A DNA stretch of 15,717 nucleotides from an uncultured Candidatus Melainabacteria bacterium (GCA_934718085.1 CAKUZL010000015.1:1-15717), one strand, 5' to 3'. Numbered from the stretch's first letter, positions 1-7,170 are shown. Program-made: numbers and translations. The notes: generated from the sequence alone by a model not told the origin.

Positions 1-425
1 CAAGTGTTACTAAGCAAGGTTTTTCAAGACATAAATCAATTTTTTAATTTTTCGGCGAGACGAACGGCTTCGTTTGCACGTTTCATGCCGAGTTTCACGA
101 TTTGCCCGGGCGGAAACCCCAACCTACGGGGATTTCGGATTTTCGTCAACCCGAAAAGTTTTAAAACGAAAGTTTTTCGTCCTTTTCGAAAGATTAGTCA
201 GGGCAGAAACCCCGGTACCTACATGTTTTCAAAATAATTTACCGAAACGCACAGATTCGTTTGCACGTAACATACCGAGTCACAAGGTTCGTCAGGCGGT
301 GCCTGACCTACTGCGGTGTTCAATATTATTCATCAAAATGAAATTTGCCCTCTTCGAAAACTTACGGTTTTGTCACAACGCGCGGCGCGATAAAAAACGG
401 CAAGAAAAATTTTTGAAAAATTTGC
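1..425. repeat. Intergenic repeat block with three palindromes
   Basis: No gene is credible here; the ORFs that can be read through it are made of repeat sequence. Three palindromes of one family lie at 104-127, 197-222 and 291-311, about 90 bp apart, each followed by CTAC. The third has different arms (GTCAGGC and GCCTGAC around GT) but the same tail, so arm sequence changes while pairing is kept. The sequence before the first (81-104) is identical over 24 nt to that before the palindrome at 15552-15575. A motif like TTCGTTTGCACGT recurs at 69-82 and 257-269. Confidence 0.75.
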
Positions 426-460
426 AAAAAAAACGGCGCCCGTGAGGACACCGCTTTTTT
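426..460 (-). terminator. Intrinsic terminator of the pilin-like gene
   Basis: Read on the minus strand, arms CGGTGTCC and GGGCGCCG pair over 8 bp (two G-U pairs) around the loop TCAC, then eight T follow. It begins 17 nt after the stop codon of the pilin-like gene at 477. A-runs and T-runs flank the stem on both sides, so it could also stop transcription arriving from the left. Confidence 0.85.
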
Positions 461-476
461 CAAAGTTTGTTACAAA

Positions 477-1019
477 CTATGAACGAACGCCGCTTCTGTT
501 GTAAAGAATCCACGAAGTTACGTCGTCAGCAGGAGTAACTTTTTTCGAGAATACGTTGAGTTTGAACGTGTCACCCGAAGTAGTAACTTTTCCGTTTGCG
601 TCAACTTCCATCAATTTGTTGGGTCCTTTGTCTCCGTTAACGTCAACACAGATTTGGTTGATTGCGCCGTCTTCGTGAGAGTTGGTAACACCGTATCTGA
701 AGCCGTCAGCCGTGTAAGTCCAAGTTCCGGGGGTGCATCCGGTGTTAGCTGCGGGTGCTACGGGAGCTTCAACGATGGTCAATTTGTCGTTCAACAAGTC
801 GGTCAAGCCCGATCCTGCCGAAATGCTTGCTTCGTCGTAGTCGCCGAGAACCGAGTTAACTGCAACAACTTGGTTCAAAGTTGCGAATGCTTTTTTCAAA
901 CCGGTTTTGTATTCTTGGTCGCCGGTCGAGCTGATCAAAGTCGGGATAGTCATTGCTGCGATTACACCGATGATAACCAATGTAATAAGGACTTCCGCTA
1001 AAGTAAAACCTCTTTTCAT
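477..1019 (-). CDS. Type IV pilin-like protein (prepilin N-terminal motif)
   Basis: This 180-residue protein carries a class III prepilin signal. Residues 1-4 (MKRG) form a short basic leader, cleavage is expected between G4 and F5, and E9 is the conserved glutamate at mature position 5. A hydrophobic stretch follows to about residue 29 (LITLVIIGVIAAMTIPTLI). Such proteins are processed by prepilin peptidase and assembled into type IV pili, pseudopili or competence filaments at the inner membrane. The C-terminal part has two cysteines (C95, C124) that may form a disulfide, and an acidic motif VDVNGDKGPN at 125-134 that could bind Ca2+ (inference). GGAG lies 8 nt before the ATG and supports this start. 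The gene is alone: no pilus assembly gene is in the window. It has its own promoter and terminator, so it is probably monocistronic. Confidence 0.9.
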   Translation of the reverse strand: MKRGFTLAEVLITLVIIGVIAAMTIPTLISSTGDQEYKTGLKKAFATLNQVVAVNSVLGDYDEASISAGSGLTDLLNDKLTIVEAPVAPAANTGCTPGTWTYTADGFRYGVTNSHEDGAINQICVDVNGDKGPNKLMEVDANGKVTTSGDTFKLNVFSKKVTPADDVTSWILYNRSGVRS

Positions 1020-1048
1020 GTTTTATTCTCCTTTTTTTCTTATCATTG

Positions 1049-1068
1049 TTCGAAAGCAAACTTTCGAA
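1049..1068 (-). promoter_or_regulatory. Leader hairpin before the pilin-like gene
   Basis: A perfect 8-bp stem (TTCGAAAG with CTTTCGAA, 4-nt loop) lies between the predicted transcription start near 1073 and the Shine-Dalgarno site at 1028-1031. A hairpin this close to the 5' end could stabilise the mRNA of an abundant protein; that role is inferred. Confidence 0.5.
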
Positions 1069-1079
1069 ACCACTCTTGC

Positions 1080-1108
1080 ATTATACATCTTTTTTTTGAG
1101 GTGTGCAA
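1080..1108 (-). promoter_or_regulatory. Promoter of the pilin-like gene
   Basis: The minus strand reads TTGCAC (1108-1103), 17 nt, then TATAAT (1085-1080), a perfect sigma-70 -10 box with a weaker -35. The expected start of transcription is near 1073, giving a leader of about 54 nt. The rest of the gap up to the next promoter (1109-1242) is AT-rich and shows nothing I recognise. Confidence 0.65.
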
Positions 1109-1242
1109 TACTTCGGATTTGAAAAATTTTTTGAACAATTTTTCGAAACAATAGCGAAAAAGCTTTTCATGCGGTGATTTTCGAGTTTTATTCACGGGTA
1201 AAAAATATTTTAATAAAATAAAAAAATCATCTTTCGGGAGCA

Positions 1243-1272
1243 TTGATATATATTTTGTATATATAGTAAAAT
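1243..1272 (+). promoter_or_regulatory. Promoter of the OppD-type ATPase gene
   Basis: TTGATA (1243-1248), an 18-nt spacer, then TAAAAT (1267-1272); each box matches 5 of 6 consensus bases. The predicted leader of about 130 nt contains the words TGTTGCAA (1300-1307) and GTTACAAATG (1334-1343), both of which recur fused together at 7192-7207 upstream of another plus-strand gene. Confidence 0.5.
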
Positions 1273-1407
1273 CGGGGCTCGCAACGGTTTTTTAAGAAAT
1301 GTTGCAACTTTGCAAAAAGTTACTAAACATTAGGTTACAAATGTTTCCGCCGTTCGGCTCGCCGGGTCGGGATTGCGAAAACGTCGAAGTCGAGGTAAAA
1401 TTTCGGC

Positions 1408-2361
1408 ATGAAAATATTGAACGTCAAAAATTTGAATTTGGTGTTTGACCTTATGCAAGGGCGGTTTCAGGCGTTATATAACGTAAATTTTTCGCTTAAC
1501 AAAGGTGAATTTTTGGCAATCGCGGGCGAGTCCGGCTCGGGCAAAACGCTTACGGCGATGTCGATTTTGAGGCTTCTTCCCAAAACCGCACATATCACGT
1601 CGGGCGAAATATTTTTCGGACAAACCGACCTGTTACGGCTTTCTCAAAGGGAAATGAGACATTTTCGGGGCGGAAAAATCGCGCTTATTCCGCAAGACCC
1701 CATGACGTCTTTAAATCCCCTTTATACCGTCGGGAACAGGCTCGAAGAGGTTATTGCCGAACATCGAAAAATCAAAGGTGCGGCGGCGAAAAAATATGCG
1801 CTCGAAGTTCTTGACGCGGTCAAAATTTCCGATGCCAAAAATCGGATGAATGCATATCCTCACGAGCTTTCGGGCGGAATGAAACAAAGAATCGTAATCG
1901 CGACCGCGCTTGCCTGCAACCCTGAAATCATTATTGCAGACGAGCCGACAACCGCGCTCGACGTGACCGTTCAGGCGCGAATAATGCAGCTTTTGAACGA
2001 AATTAAGACCGAATACGAAACGTCGATAATTTTTATTTCTCACGACATCCCGTTAATCAGCGAAAACGCCGACAGGACGCTGATTATGTACGCCGGTTCG
2101 ATTATGGAAGAATGTCGAGGCAAAGATTTGTTTTTTACCCCGAAACATCCGTATACACAGGCTTTGATAGCCTCCTTGCCCGACAACGAAGGCAAAAATA
2201 TTTCGGGACGACCTCCGACAATCAAAGACGAATTTGCGGGCTGCCCCTTCGAACCTCGTTGCGACAAGGCTCTTGACCGCTGCAAATGCCGAAAACCGAA
2301 ATTCGAACCCGTTTCCGAAACCGCAAACGCGGCATGCTTTCTGTATCAAAAAGGATATTAG
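1408..2361 (+). CDS. Peptide/nickel-type ABC transporter ATP-binding protein (OppD/DppD family)
   Basis: This 317-residue ATPase has the complete ABC motif set: Walker A GESGSGKT (40-47), Q-loop Q96 in IPQDPMTSLNP, signature LSGGMKQR (154-161), Walker B IIIADEP (174-180) and switch histidine H212. The C-terminal extension from about residue 245 (KHPYTQALIASLP) is the oligopeptide-transporter domain. It has cysteines C279, C285, C292 and C310 spaced like the iron-sulfur motif known in DppD, plus C294. The length is normal for the family. Such proteins work as one of two ATPases of an oligopeptide, dipeptide or metal importer. The partner ATPase, permeases and binding protein are all absent nearby, so the substrate cannot be told. 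GAGGT lies 11 nt before the ATG. Confidence 0.93.
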   Translation: MKILNVKNLNLVFDLMQGRFQALYNVNFSLNKGEFLAIAGESGSGKTLTAMSILRLLPKTAHITSGEIFFGQTDLLRLSQREMRHFRGGKIALIPQDPMTSLNPLYTVGNRLEEVIAEHRKIKGAAAKKYALEVLDAVKISDAKNRMNAYPHELSGGMKQRIVIATALACNPEIIIADEPTTALDVTVQARIMQLLNEIKTEYETSIIFISHDIPLISENADRTLIMYAGSIMEECRGKDLFFTPKHPYTQALIASLPDNEGKNISGRPPTIKDEFAGCPFEPRCDKALDRCKCRKPKFEPVSETANAACFLYQKGY

Positions 2362-2482
2362 CTCCGAATTCCCGATATCGAAAATTTTAAACGCCGAGAG
2401 GATTATGAACGAAACATGCCGAGTTTCACGGATTTACCCGTACAGTATGCAGGTGCCGGGGTTTCCACTCCAACGTTCTTTT

Positions 2483-2567
2483 AAAACAAAATATTTCTTT
2501 CTCTGCTTATTTTGAGAGGAGGGCGTGGAAAAAATCTTCTTGTTCATTTGTTCTTTTTTTGGCGAAA
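2483..2567 (-). repeat. 85-bp repeat element, copy 1
   Basis: On the minus strand this aligns with 8900-8986 (plus) at roughly 80% identity by eye. Shared blocks include ATGAACAAGAAGA and GAAAGAAATATTTTGTTTT. A family palindrome follows directly (2450-2474), as it does downstream of the other copy. Confidence 0.65.
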
Positions 2568-2580
2568 AAAAAAGAACAAA
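2547..2580. repeat. Perfect 14-bp AT-rich hairpin
   Basis: TTTGTTCTTTTTTT (2547-2560) pairs perfectly with AAAAAAAGAACAAA (2567-2580) around the loop GGCGAA. It sits at the edge of the 85-bp element. It could be an inverted terminus of a small element or act as a terminator, but its stem has only two G-C pairs. Confidence 0.6.
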
Positions 2581-2667
2581 CGAACCAAAAAAGAAAAAAA
2601 TACGCTGACAAGAGCGACACTAAGCGTTCAAACTTCGCTTCCGGCAACTTAGGAATTGACAAACAGA

Positions 2668-2719
2668 CCTCACGCTCGTCTAAACGCAAAGTGTCGCTAA
2701 GTCGGGGTTTGAAAGATTT
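2668..2719 (-). repeat. 52-bp repeat element, copy 1
   Basis: The reverse complement matches 15601-15652 at 51 of 52 positions; the only difference is an A or G in the GCGTTT-GACGAGCG region. It also forms an imperfect inverted repeat with its own left flank: 2614-2628 and 2683-2697 pair at 13 of 15 positions around a loop of about 54 nt. Confidence 0.85.
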
Positions 2720-2747
2720 ATATTTGTTTTTTAAGTATTGTAGCATT

Positions 2748-2771
2748 GTAGGTTGGGGTTTCTACCCCAAC
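2748..2771 (-). repeat. Family palindrome, minus orientation
   Basis: On the minus strand this is GTTGGGG, TAGAAA, CCCCAAC, then CTAC: the same core as at 8864-8887, 9020-9043 and 15552-15575, with one base changed in the loop. Confidence 0.8.
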
Positions 2772-2833
2772 GAATTTTGAAACGTAGCATGGCGCGGGCA
2801 ATCGAAGCCGTTCATTTCGGGAAAATCCTTGAA

Positions 2834-2978
2834 CACCGTAAAGTTGTTCAAAATAAGGTCAAAATCTTCCAATTTCGAAAAAAACCGAAGGGTTTTGCAT
2901 TACGTAAATATTAACGGACAAACGAAAGTTTTCCATCCTTCCCGAAAATTTCGTTGGGGTGGAAACCCCGGCACCTAC
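2834..2978 (+). repeat. Composite unit of about 145 bp ending in a palindrome
   Basis: It shares a series of words with the units at 8528-8658, 8659-8797, 9131-9267 and 15440-15575: TAAAG-GTTCAAAATAA, AAATCTTCCAAT, a small hairpin with GAA loop (here AACC-GAA-GGTT rather than AAGCCC-GAA-GGGCTT), AACGAAAG, and the palindrome at its right end (2953-2978). The hairpin differs in bases but stays paired. Confidence 0.65.
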
Positions 2979-3048
2979 ACATATTTCAATTTTCACAAAA
3001 AAAACGTGCGGTTTCGTTTGGATAAAACATGCCCGACCCGCAAGAAAC

Positions 3049-3074
3049 GTCGGGGGTGAACTCCCGGTACTTAC
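3049..3074 (+). repeat. Family palindrome, degenerate
   Basis: Arms GTCGGGGG and CTCCCGG around TGAA, ending TACTTAC. It follows the palindrome at 2953-2978 by about 96 bp, a spacing like that of the 104/197/291 and 8772/8864 groups. Confidence 0.55.
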
Positions 3075-3182
3075 ATTGATTGCAGACTTTTGTTAAACCG
3101 AAAGCTTTCATTTCCGAAAGAAATATCCGGTATCCGTGTTTGAACGAAAATCGTATTTTGCAAAAGATTACAATCGAAAAAA

Positions 3183-3515
3183 CTATTTTAAAATTTTCAT
3201 TATGGATTTCATTGCGTCAAACAGTTCCGAATATACCAAAATTTCTTTTTCGGATGAAGTTAAAATTTTTTCGATGAGTGCTTTTTTCGAGGGGTCGACG
3301 GTTTTATCGGTTTTTATTCCGAAATCTTCCAGCGAAAAGCCCAGGACTTCGGCTGTTTTCAGGAAAGATTCCACGTTCAAAATATTTAAACCTCTTTCGA
3401 CCTTACTCAAGTAGTTGGGTGAAATATCTATTTTTTCGGCAAGTTCTTCTTGCGTTAAATTTTTGTCCTTCCGTAATTTTTGGATAATTTTTCCGATAGC
3501 GGATTTTTCGATCAT
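3183..3515 (-). CDS. XRE-family transcriptional regulator
   Basis: This 110-residue protein has a Cro/C1-type helix-turn-helix at residues 7-62. The diagnostic stretch is TQEELAEKIDISPNYLSKVERG (21-42, split here only by description: helices 2 and 3 with the LSKVERG recognition motif). Helices 3-4 contain the usual hydrophobic LKTAEVLG. The C-terminal 45 residues are helical and may serve for dimerisation. Such proteins are small dimeric DNA-binding repressors or activators. AGAGGT lies 7 nt before the ATG. The gene has no toxin or phage partner, so an orphan stand-alone regulator is more likely than an antitoxin. It is divergent from the sugar transferase gene and shares 274 bp of upstream DNA with it, making that promoter and its own natural candidate targets (inference). 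Confidence 0.9.
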   Translation of the reverse strand: MIEKSAIGKIIQKLRKDKNLTQEELAEKIDISPNYLSKVERGLNILNVESFLKTAEVLGFSLEDFGIKTDKTVDPSKKALIEKILTSSEKEILVYSELFDAMKSIMKILK

Positions 3516-3570
3516 GTTAATACCTCTTTAAAATGATAGATACTATATGATCGGTTTTTAATGGTCGATT

Positions 3571-3610
3571 TGATTATTTTAGTTTATTTTGATATTATTT
3601 GACTATTTTA
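3571..3610. promoter_or_regulatory. Phased T-tracts (likely curved DNA / UP-like element)
   Basis: Four consecutive 10-bp blocks each end in a T-rich tract: TATTTT at 3575 and 3585, TTATTT at 3595 and TATTT at 3605. Helically phased T-tracts bend DNA. Three of them lie just upstream of, or reach, the -35 box at 3599, where AT-rich DNA can bind the RNA polymerase alpha subunit. Confidence 0.6.
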
Positions 3611-3627
3611 TCGATTGGGGGTATAAT
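3599..3627 (+). promoter_or_regulatory. Strong sigma-70 promoter of the sugar transferase gene
   Basis: TTGACT (3599-3604), a 17-nt spacer and TATAAT (3622-3627): 11 of 12 consensus bases at ideal spacing. The predicted start near 3634 leaves a leader of about 155 nt before the coding sequence. Confidence 0.8.
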
Positions 3628-3633
3628 CCGAAC

Positions 3634-3789
3634 TGACGGCGGACAAATCGGGCGGAACGGGAAAAAGAAACTTTCAGAATCGAAAACGAAGACTAAACGA
3701 GCGATTGCGAAGGTCGAGTCGGCTTGCATCAATCCGAAATTTCGGCGAAACCGGAGCCCCGAAGGCGAACAATAAAAAAGAGGTAAGAA
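3634..3789 (+). promoter_or_regulatory. Long, possibly structured 5' leader
   Basis: No ORF or known riboswitch consensus was recognised. Possible pairings: GATTG (3703-3707) with CAATC (3730-3734), the palindrome CCGAAATTTCGG (3734-3745), and TCGGCT (3719-3724) with AGCC-CCGA around 3755-3762. These are partly exclusive, so alternative folds are possible. The Shine-Dalgarno AAGAGGT is just before the ATG at 3790. Function is unknown. Confidence 0.35.
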
Positions 3790-5082
3790 ATGATCAATTT
3801 TATTTCGAAATCGGTAATAAGCCTGTTTTTGATTGATTTTGCGATTTTGGCGACGGCGACTTTTTTGACCGCGAAAAAGTTCGAAATTCCCGAAATCGGA
3901 GTAATTACGCTTTTGGTTGTCGGCGCGGGAATGTTCTCGTTGTATCTCAAAGACAATTACAAAATTCGGGAGTACGATTTTTCGTGCGGAAACGCGCTTC
4001 GTCTTTTCGAGGGAGTGATTTTTGCGCATATTCCGGCGTTTGTTTTTGCGGGATTTTTTATAGATGCCGATTTGTCGAAATTTTTGTTTTCGAACGTTAT
4101 TATTGTTTATTGTCTGCTTTTGCTCACGAGAATTTGTTTTCACGCGCAATTTGACTTTTTCAAAAAAACGAAAAATGTTTTGATTGTCGGAGAAAACGCA
4201 CGCGCGACAACGATTTCAAAGCTTATCGAAGCTGTTCCCGCCCTAAAAATGCACGTTTCGGGCATTATTCCCGCGGGCGACAAAAACATTCGCGAAAACG
4301 TTCTTGAAAATAACGTCAAAATCGTTGTGTTTACCGAACTTTCTCCCGGAGTTTTATGCGTTCCGCGCGGAGTGAGAATTTTCAAAATGCCCGATTTTTA
4401 CGAAAAAATTACGGGCAAATGCTACGTCGACGACGACGCGATGAAGAATTTTTGTTACGAATTTTCGAACCGACAATCCCTCCTTTACGACTTTTACAAA
4501 AGGGTTTTCGATGTTGTTTCGTCACTTATAATTTTAATCGTAACATTCCCGATTACCGGCGGAATTGCGCTCGGAGTTTGGCTGACGGACAAAGGTTCGC
4601 CCCTTTTTACGCAAACCCGTGTCGGTAAAAACGGAAAAACCTTTGAATGTTTCAAAATCAGAACAATGTACAAAAACGACTACGTTCCCAAATCCGAACG
4701 CGATGTCAAATACGCCGAATCCGCAAGCTCCGACGACCGAGTTATTCCGTTTTGCAAAATCGTCAGAAAGCTTCGCTTCGACGAAATTCCGCAAATGATT
4801 AACATTCTGAAAGGCGAAATGTCAATCGTCGGACCCCGCGCCGAGTGGGAAGACGAAGTCGTTGTCTTCGAAAAAACGATTCCGTACTACAAATTGCGCC
4901 AATCGATAAAAGCAGGCTGGACGGGCTGGTCACATATCAACATGAACCCCGTTTTTTCCGTCGAAGAAGAAAAAGAACGCCTCGCCTACGACCTTTATTA
5001 CATAAAACACAAAAATTTGTTTTTGGATATTTCAATCCTCGTAAAAGCGGTATTTCTCGCCTGCAGCGGAAGACACAAATAA
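3790..5082 (+). CDS. Polyprenyl-phosphate sugar-1-phosphate transferase (exopolysaccharide/undecaprenyl type)
   Basis: This 430-residue membrane enzyme should start a surface glycan by moving a sugar-1-phosphate from a nucleotide sugar onto a polyprenyl phosphate. Four hydrophobic helices lie at about 8-27, 38-53, 74-91 and 98-116. A soluble CoA-binding-like (Rossmann) segment follows (NVLIVGENARA, 129-139). The catalytic Bac_transf domain runs from about 235: YKRVFDVVSSLIIL (membrane hairpin), PLFTQTRVGKNGKTFECFKIRTM (about 271-293, described by its two blocks), LRFDEIPQ with the acidic pair D331-E332 that matches the catalytic Asp-Glu of PglC, and MSIVGPR (344-350). The length fits the large WbaP-like class. 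AAGAGGT precedes the ATG. No other glycan gene adjoins it; the sugar cannot be inferred. Confidence 0.92.
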   Translation: MINFISKSVISLFLIDFAILATATFLTAKKFEIPEIGVITLLVVGAGMFSLYLKDNYKIREYDFSCGNALRLFEGVIFAHIPAFVFAGFFIDADLSKFLFSNVIIVYCLLLLTRICFHAQFDFFKKTKNVLIVGENARATTISKLIEAVPALKMHVSGIIPAGDKNIRENVLENNVKIVVFTELSPGVLCVPRGVRIFKMPDFYEKITGKCYVDDDAMKNFCYEFSNRQSLLYDFYKRVFDVVSSLIILIVTFPITGGIALGVWLTDKGSPLFTQTRVGKNGKTFECFKIRTMYKNDYVPKSERDVKYAESASSDDRVIPFCKIVRKLRFDEIPQMINILKGEMSIVGPRAEWEDEVVVFEKTIPYYKLRQSIKAGWTGWSHINMNPVFSVEEEKERLAYDLYYIKHKNLFLDISILVKAVFLACSGRHK

Positions 5083-5415
5083 CTCGGGCGTTGCCGGATT
5101 TTACACGGCGGTTACGCAGCGGATTTCCTCTCCTGCCCCCGAGGTTGCCTTATTATTGTGCCGTAAATGCTGCACTCGCTGTAGGTTGACGGAGCTTTCG
5201 GGAAGGACGAAAAACTTCCATTTTCACCGAAAAAGCTGTCGGGGTAGAAACCCCGGACTAATCCTTCGGAATGACGAAAAACTTTCGTTTACAAAAACAT
5301 TTACGAAAAATAAATTTTGCCGTCAAAATCGTCTTGTCGCGGCGATGTTACGGCACAAGACCAATTTCCGCAAACTTTTTCGTTTAGTTCAGCCCGCGGT
5401 CGTTTGCGTGGTCGG
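5083..5415. repeat. Convergent intergenic region with a degenerate repeat unit
   Basis: This gap separates the convergent sugar transferase and U32 genes. A family palindrome lies at 5238-5260 (GTCGGGG, TAGAAA, CCCCGGAC) preceded by words of the composite unit (GACGAAAAACTTCC, CACCGAAAAAGC). I found no clear intrinsic terminator for either gene, and the left half (5083-5195) shows nothing recognisable. Confidence 0.5.
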
Positions 5416-7164
5416 TTATTTTGACATTAAGACCGATTCGCAATTTTTGCAGTCGGACAAAAGAGGGTAACGTTTGCCGTATTCATCGACGAGGAAAAGC
5501 TTTTCGGGCGATTTGCACATGTTGAGGGCGAATTTCGGGCAATATTTCATGCGCATGACTTCGACGGGGCGGGAAGGGATTTTTGCTTCGAAAGCGGGTT
5601 CCGAGACGGTGCAGCCGCATTGCTCGTAAAATTCTTTTGCGGATTTGTTGAGGACATTTGCGCGAAAGTCTTCCGATTGCTTGAAATACGGCGCGTAGCC
5701 GAGTTTTCGGGGAATTCGGCGTTTGTATGATTTTATCCGAAGGTTTGCGAGCCGTTCGAAAAGGTCGCGGCGTAAAGCGTTGATTTCGGCGACTTTCAGG
5801 AAGGGAACGTCTGCGACGTCAATGGTTTTGATGTAAAAATGTTCGTTGCCGGTTTTGGAAAATTGTTTGACGAAGATTTCTTTGATTTTTTGCGGGTTTT
5901 CGGGGCGGTCGCCGTTCAAAACGTCAGAGGTTACAAGGTACCCGTCTTCATCGATTATTTCGACGGTTTTGCCGATTTTGACCGTTACTCCGATTTGTCT
6001 TTTTGATTTTATCGAATTTTCGAATTGAACGTCCAGATTTCTGAAAACCTTTGTACCGGGCTTGATGTCGACTTTTTTGTGAGGAAAGATTTTGCCGTTT
6101 TCCGATTTGTTGACCAAAAAGCCCTCGTAGTCAGAGTTTTTGACGAAACATAAGCCGTCGCCGGGGTTGATTTTGACGTTCGAATTCAGCGTAAAGTAAG
6201 CTCCCGAGACGGTTTTCACCGTTCCGACGAATTCTCCGCGCGATTTCGGGGAAAGAAGATTTTCGCAATGTTCGCGGTGTTCGAGAAAATAGGTCGTAAA
6301 TCCTCTGTTGAAAGACTTTTCGGGGTTCGGTTCAAACGAATGCGTGCATTTGCCCGAAGAGGTCTTTTCGCTGAATTCGTCGAGCTTTCGGCGGTAATAA
6401 GCGGTAATGTTGCCGACGTATTTTTCGTCTTTCAGCCTGCCTTCGATTTTGAACGATTTTACGCCGTTTTTCGCCATTTTTTCAAGCAGTTCCGAGGTAT
6501 TAAAATCCTTTAAACACAATGCTCTGACGTCTTTTGCGACGGTTTTCCCCGAAGCCGTCACGACAGAATATTTTTTTCTGCACGGTTGCGCGCACTCGCC
6601 GCGATTGGCGGAACGCCCGCCTATAAGGCAACTCAGGTAACATTGTCCGCTGTACGACACGCACAGTGCTCCGTGGGCAAAAAATTCCAAATCGAGGTTC
6701 GGGCATGCCTCGTGAACTTGTTTTATTTGTTCGAGAGAAAGCTCCCGCGCCGCAACGACGGCACTTACGCCGATTTTGTCAAAAAATTCGAACTTTTGAA
6801 TTTCCCGATTATTGCATTGTGTGCTCATTCTGAGCGGAATTTGAAGGTTCTCGTCGATAATTTTTTTAAGCAACCCGAAATCCTGGATAATGACGGCGTC
6901 GACGCCGATTTTGTCGAGAGTTTTGACCAATTCGAACGCCTCTTCGAGCTCGGCGTCGGTCAAAATCGTGTTGACCGTAACGTAAACCTTCACCCCGAAA
7001 AGGTGCGCGTAATCTACGATTTCGCGGATATCTTCAATCGAATTCCCCGCGTTTTTCCGCGCTCCGAACGCGTACGCTCCGGTATAAACGGCGTCAGCCC
7101 CCGAATTTATCGCAACAAAGGCGATTTCTTTATTTTTTGCGGGTGATAAAAGTTCTGTTTTCAC
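5416..7164 (-). CDS. U32-family protein, RlhA-like 23S rRNA cytidine hydroxylase
   Basis: The protein has 582 residues from the GTG at 7164 (587 from the ATG at 7179). The N-terminal barrel begins TELLSPAKN. The U32 signature lies at about 160-179 (EFFAHGALCVSYSGQCYLSC) with further cysteines at 191 and 195 in GECAQPCRKKY. The middle part (DVQFENSIKSKRQIGV, LVTSDVLNGD, EINALRRDLFERL) matches the DUF3656 region of the long U32 proteins. The C terminus has four more cysteines (542, 550, 572, 575). E. coli RlhA (YdcP) hydroxylates C2501 of 23S rRNA and relatives act on tRNA; the older name peptidase U32 is probably misleading. The DUF3656-like part favours RlhA over TrhP, with moderate certainty. 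The start at 7164 is chosen because the TATAAT promoter box occupies codons 1-3 of the longer ORF. Confidence 0.85.
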   Translation of the reverse strand: MKTELLSPAKNKEIAFVAINSGADAVYTGAYAFGARKNAGNSIEDIREIVDYAHLFGVKVYVTVNTILTDAELEEAFELVKTLDKIGVDAVIIQDFGLLKKIIDENLQIPLRMSTQCNNREIQKFEFFDKIGVSAVVAARELSLEQIKQVHEACPNLDLEFFAHGALCVSYSGQCYLSCLIGGRSANRGECAQPCRKKYSVVTASGKTVAKDVRALCLKDFNTSELLEKMAKNGVKSFKIEGRLKDEKYVGNITAYYRRKLDEFSEKTSSGKCTHSFEPNPEKSFNRGFTTYFLEHREHCENLLSPKSRGEFVGTVKTVSGAYFTLNSNVKINPGDGLCFVKNSDYEGFLVNKSENGKIFPHKKVDIKPGTKVFRNLDVQFENSIKSKRQIGVTVKIGKTVEIIDEDGYLVTSDVLNGDRPENPQKIKEIFVKQFSKTGNEHFYIKTIDVADVPFLKVAEINALRRDLFERLANLRIKSYKRRIPRKLGYAPYFKQSEDFRANVLNKSAKEFYEQCGCTVSEPAFEAKIPSRPVEVMRMKYCPKFALNMCKSPEKLFLVDEYGKRYPLLSDCKNCESVLMSK

Positions 7165-7170
7165 AAAAAA

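Larger units (their letters stand above)
2362..3182. repeat. Repeat cluster between the ATPase and XRE genes
   Basis: These 821 bp hold no convincing gene. In order they contain a minus-strand palindrome (2450-2474), an element of about 85 bp (2483-2567, minus), an AT-rich perfect hairpin (2547-2580), a 52-bp element (2668-2719, minus), a minus-strand palindrome (2748-2771), a composite unit of about 145 bp (2834-2978, plus) and a further palindrome (3049-3074, plus). Left-hand elements point left and right-hand ones point right. CATGCCGAGTTTCACG at 2415-2430 also occurs at 84-99 and 15532-15547. I see nothing specific in 3075-3182. Confidence 0.75.

Noticed and set aside
104..311. CRISPR array
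   Set aside because: The regularly spaced palindromes are not identical repeats, the roughly 70-bp intervals share words with each other, and no cas gene is present.
4..445. Overlapping ORFs of 77 and 123 codons
   Set aside because: They are translations of the palindrome repeats (GGNPN/GGNPGT-like and ETPTY/ETPVPT peptides seen in other repeat copies) and lack plausible ribosome sites or domains.
2507..2780. ORFs of 79 (minus) and 73 (plus) codons
   Set aside because: Both run through the 85-bp and 52-bp repeats and an A/T hairpin. The peptides reflect repeat sequence rather than a protein family.
3634..3789. Known riboswitch such as c-di-GMP, SAM or cobalamin type
   Set aside because: None of the conserved cores I know could be matched. 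Only unspecific pairings are visible, so it is listed as an unknown leader.
3595..4149. 184-codon minus-strand ORF over the sugar transferase start
   Set aside because: It opposes a gene with clear domains and covers its promoter and leader. It has no domain signal and a skewed Arg/Lys composition.
5083..5195. Shared terminator between convergent genes
   Set aside because: Only distant complementary words (CTCGGG near 5084 and CCCCGAG near 5137) were found, without a T-run.
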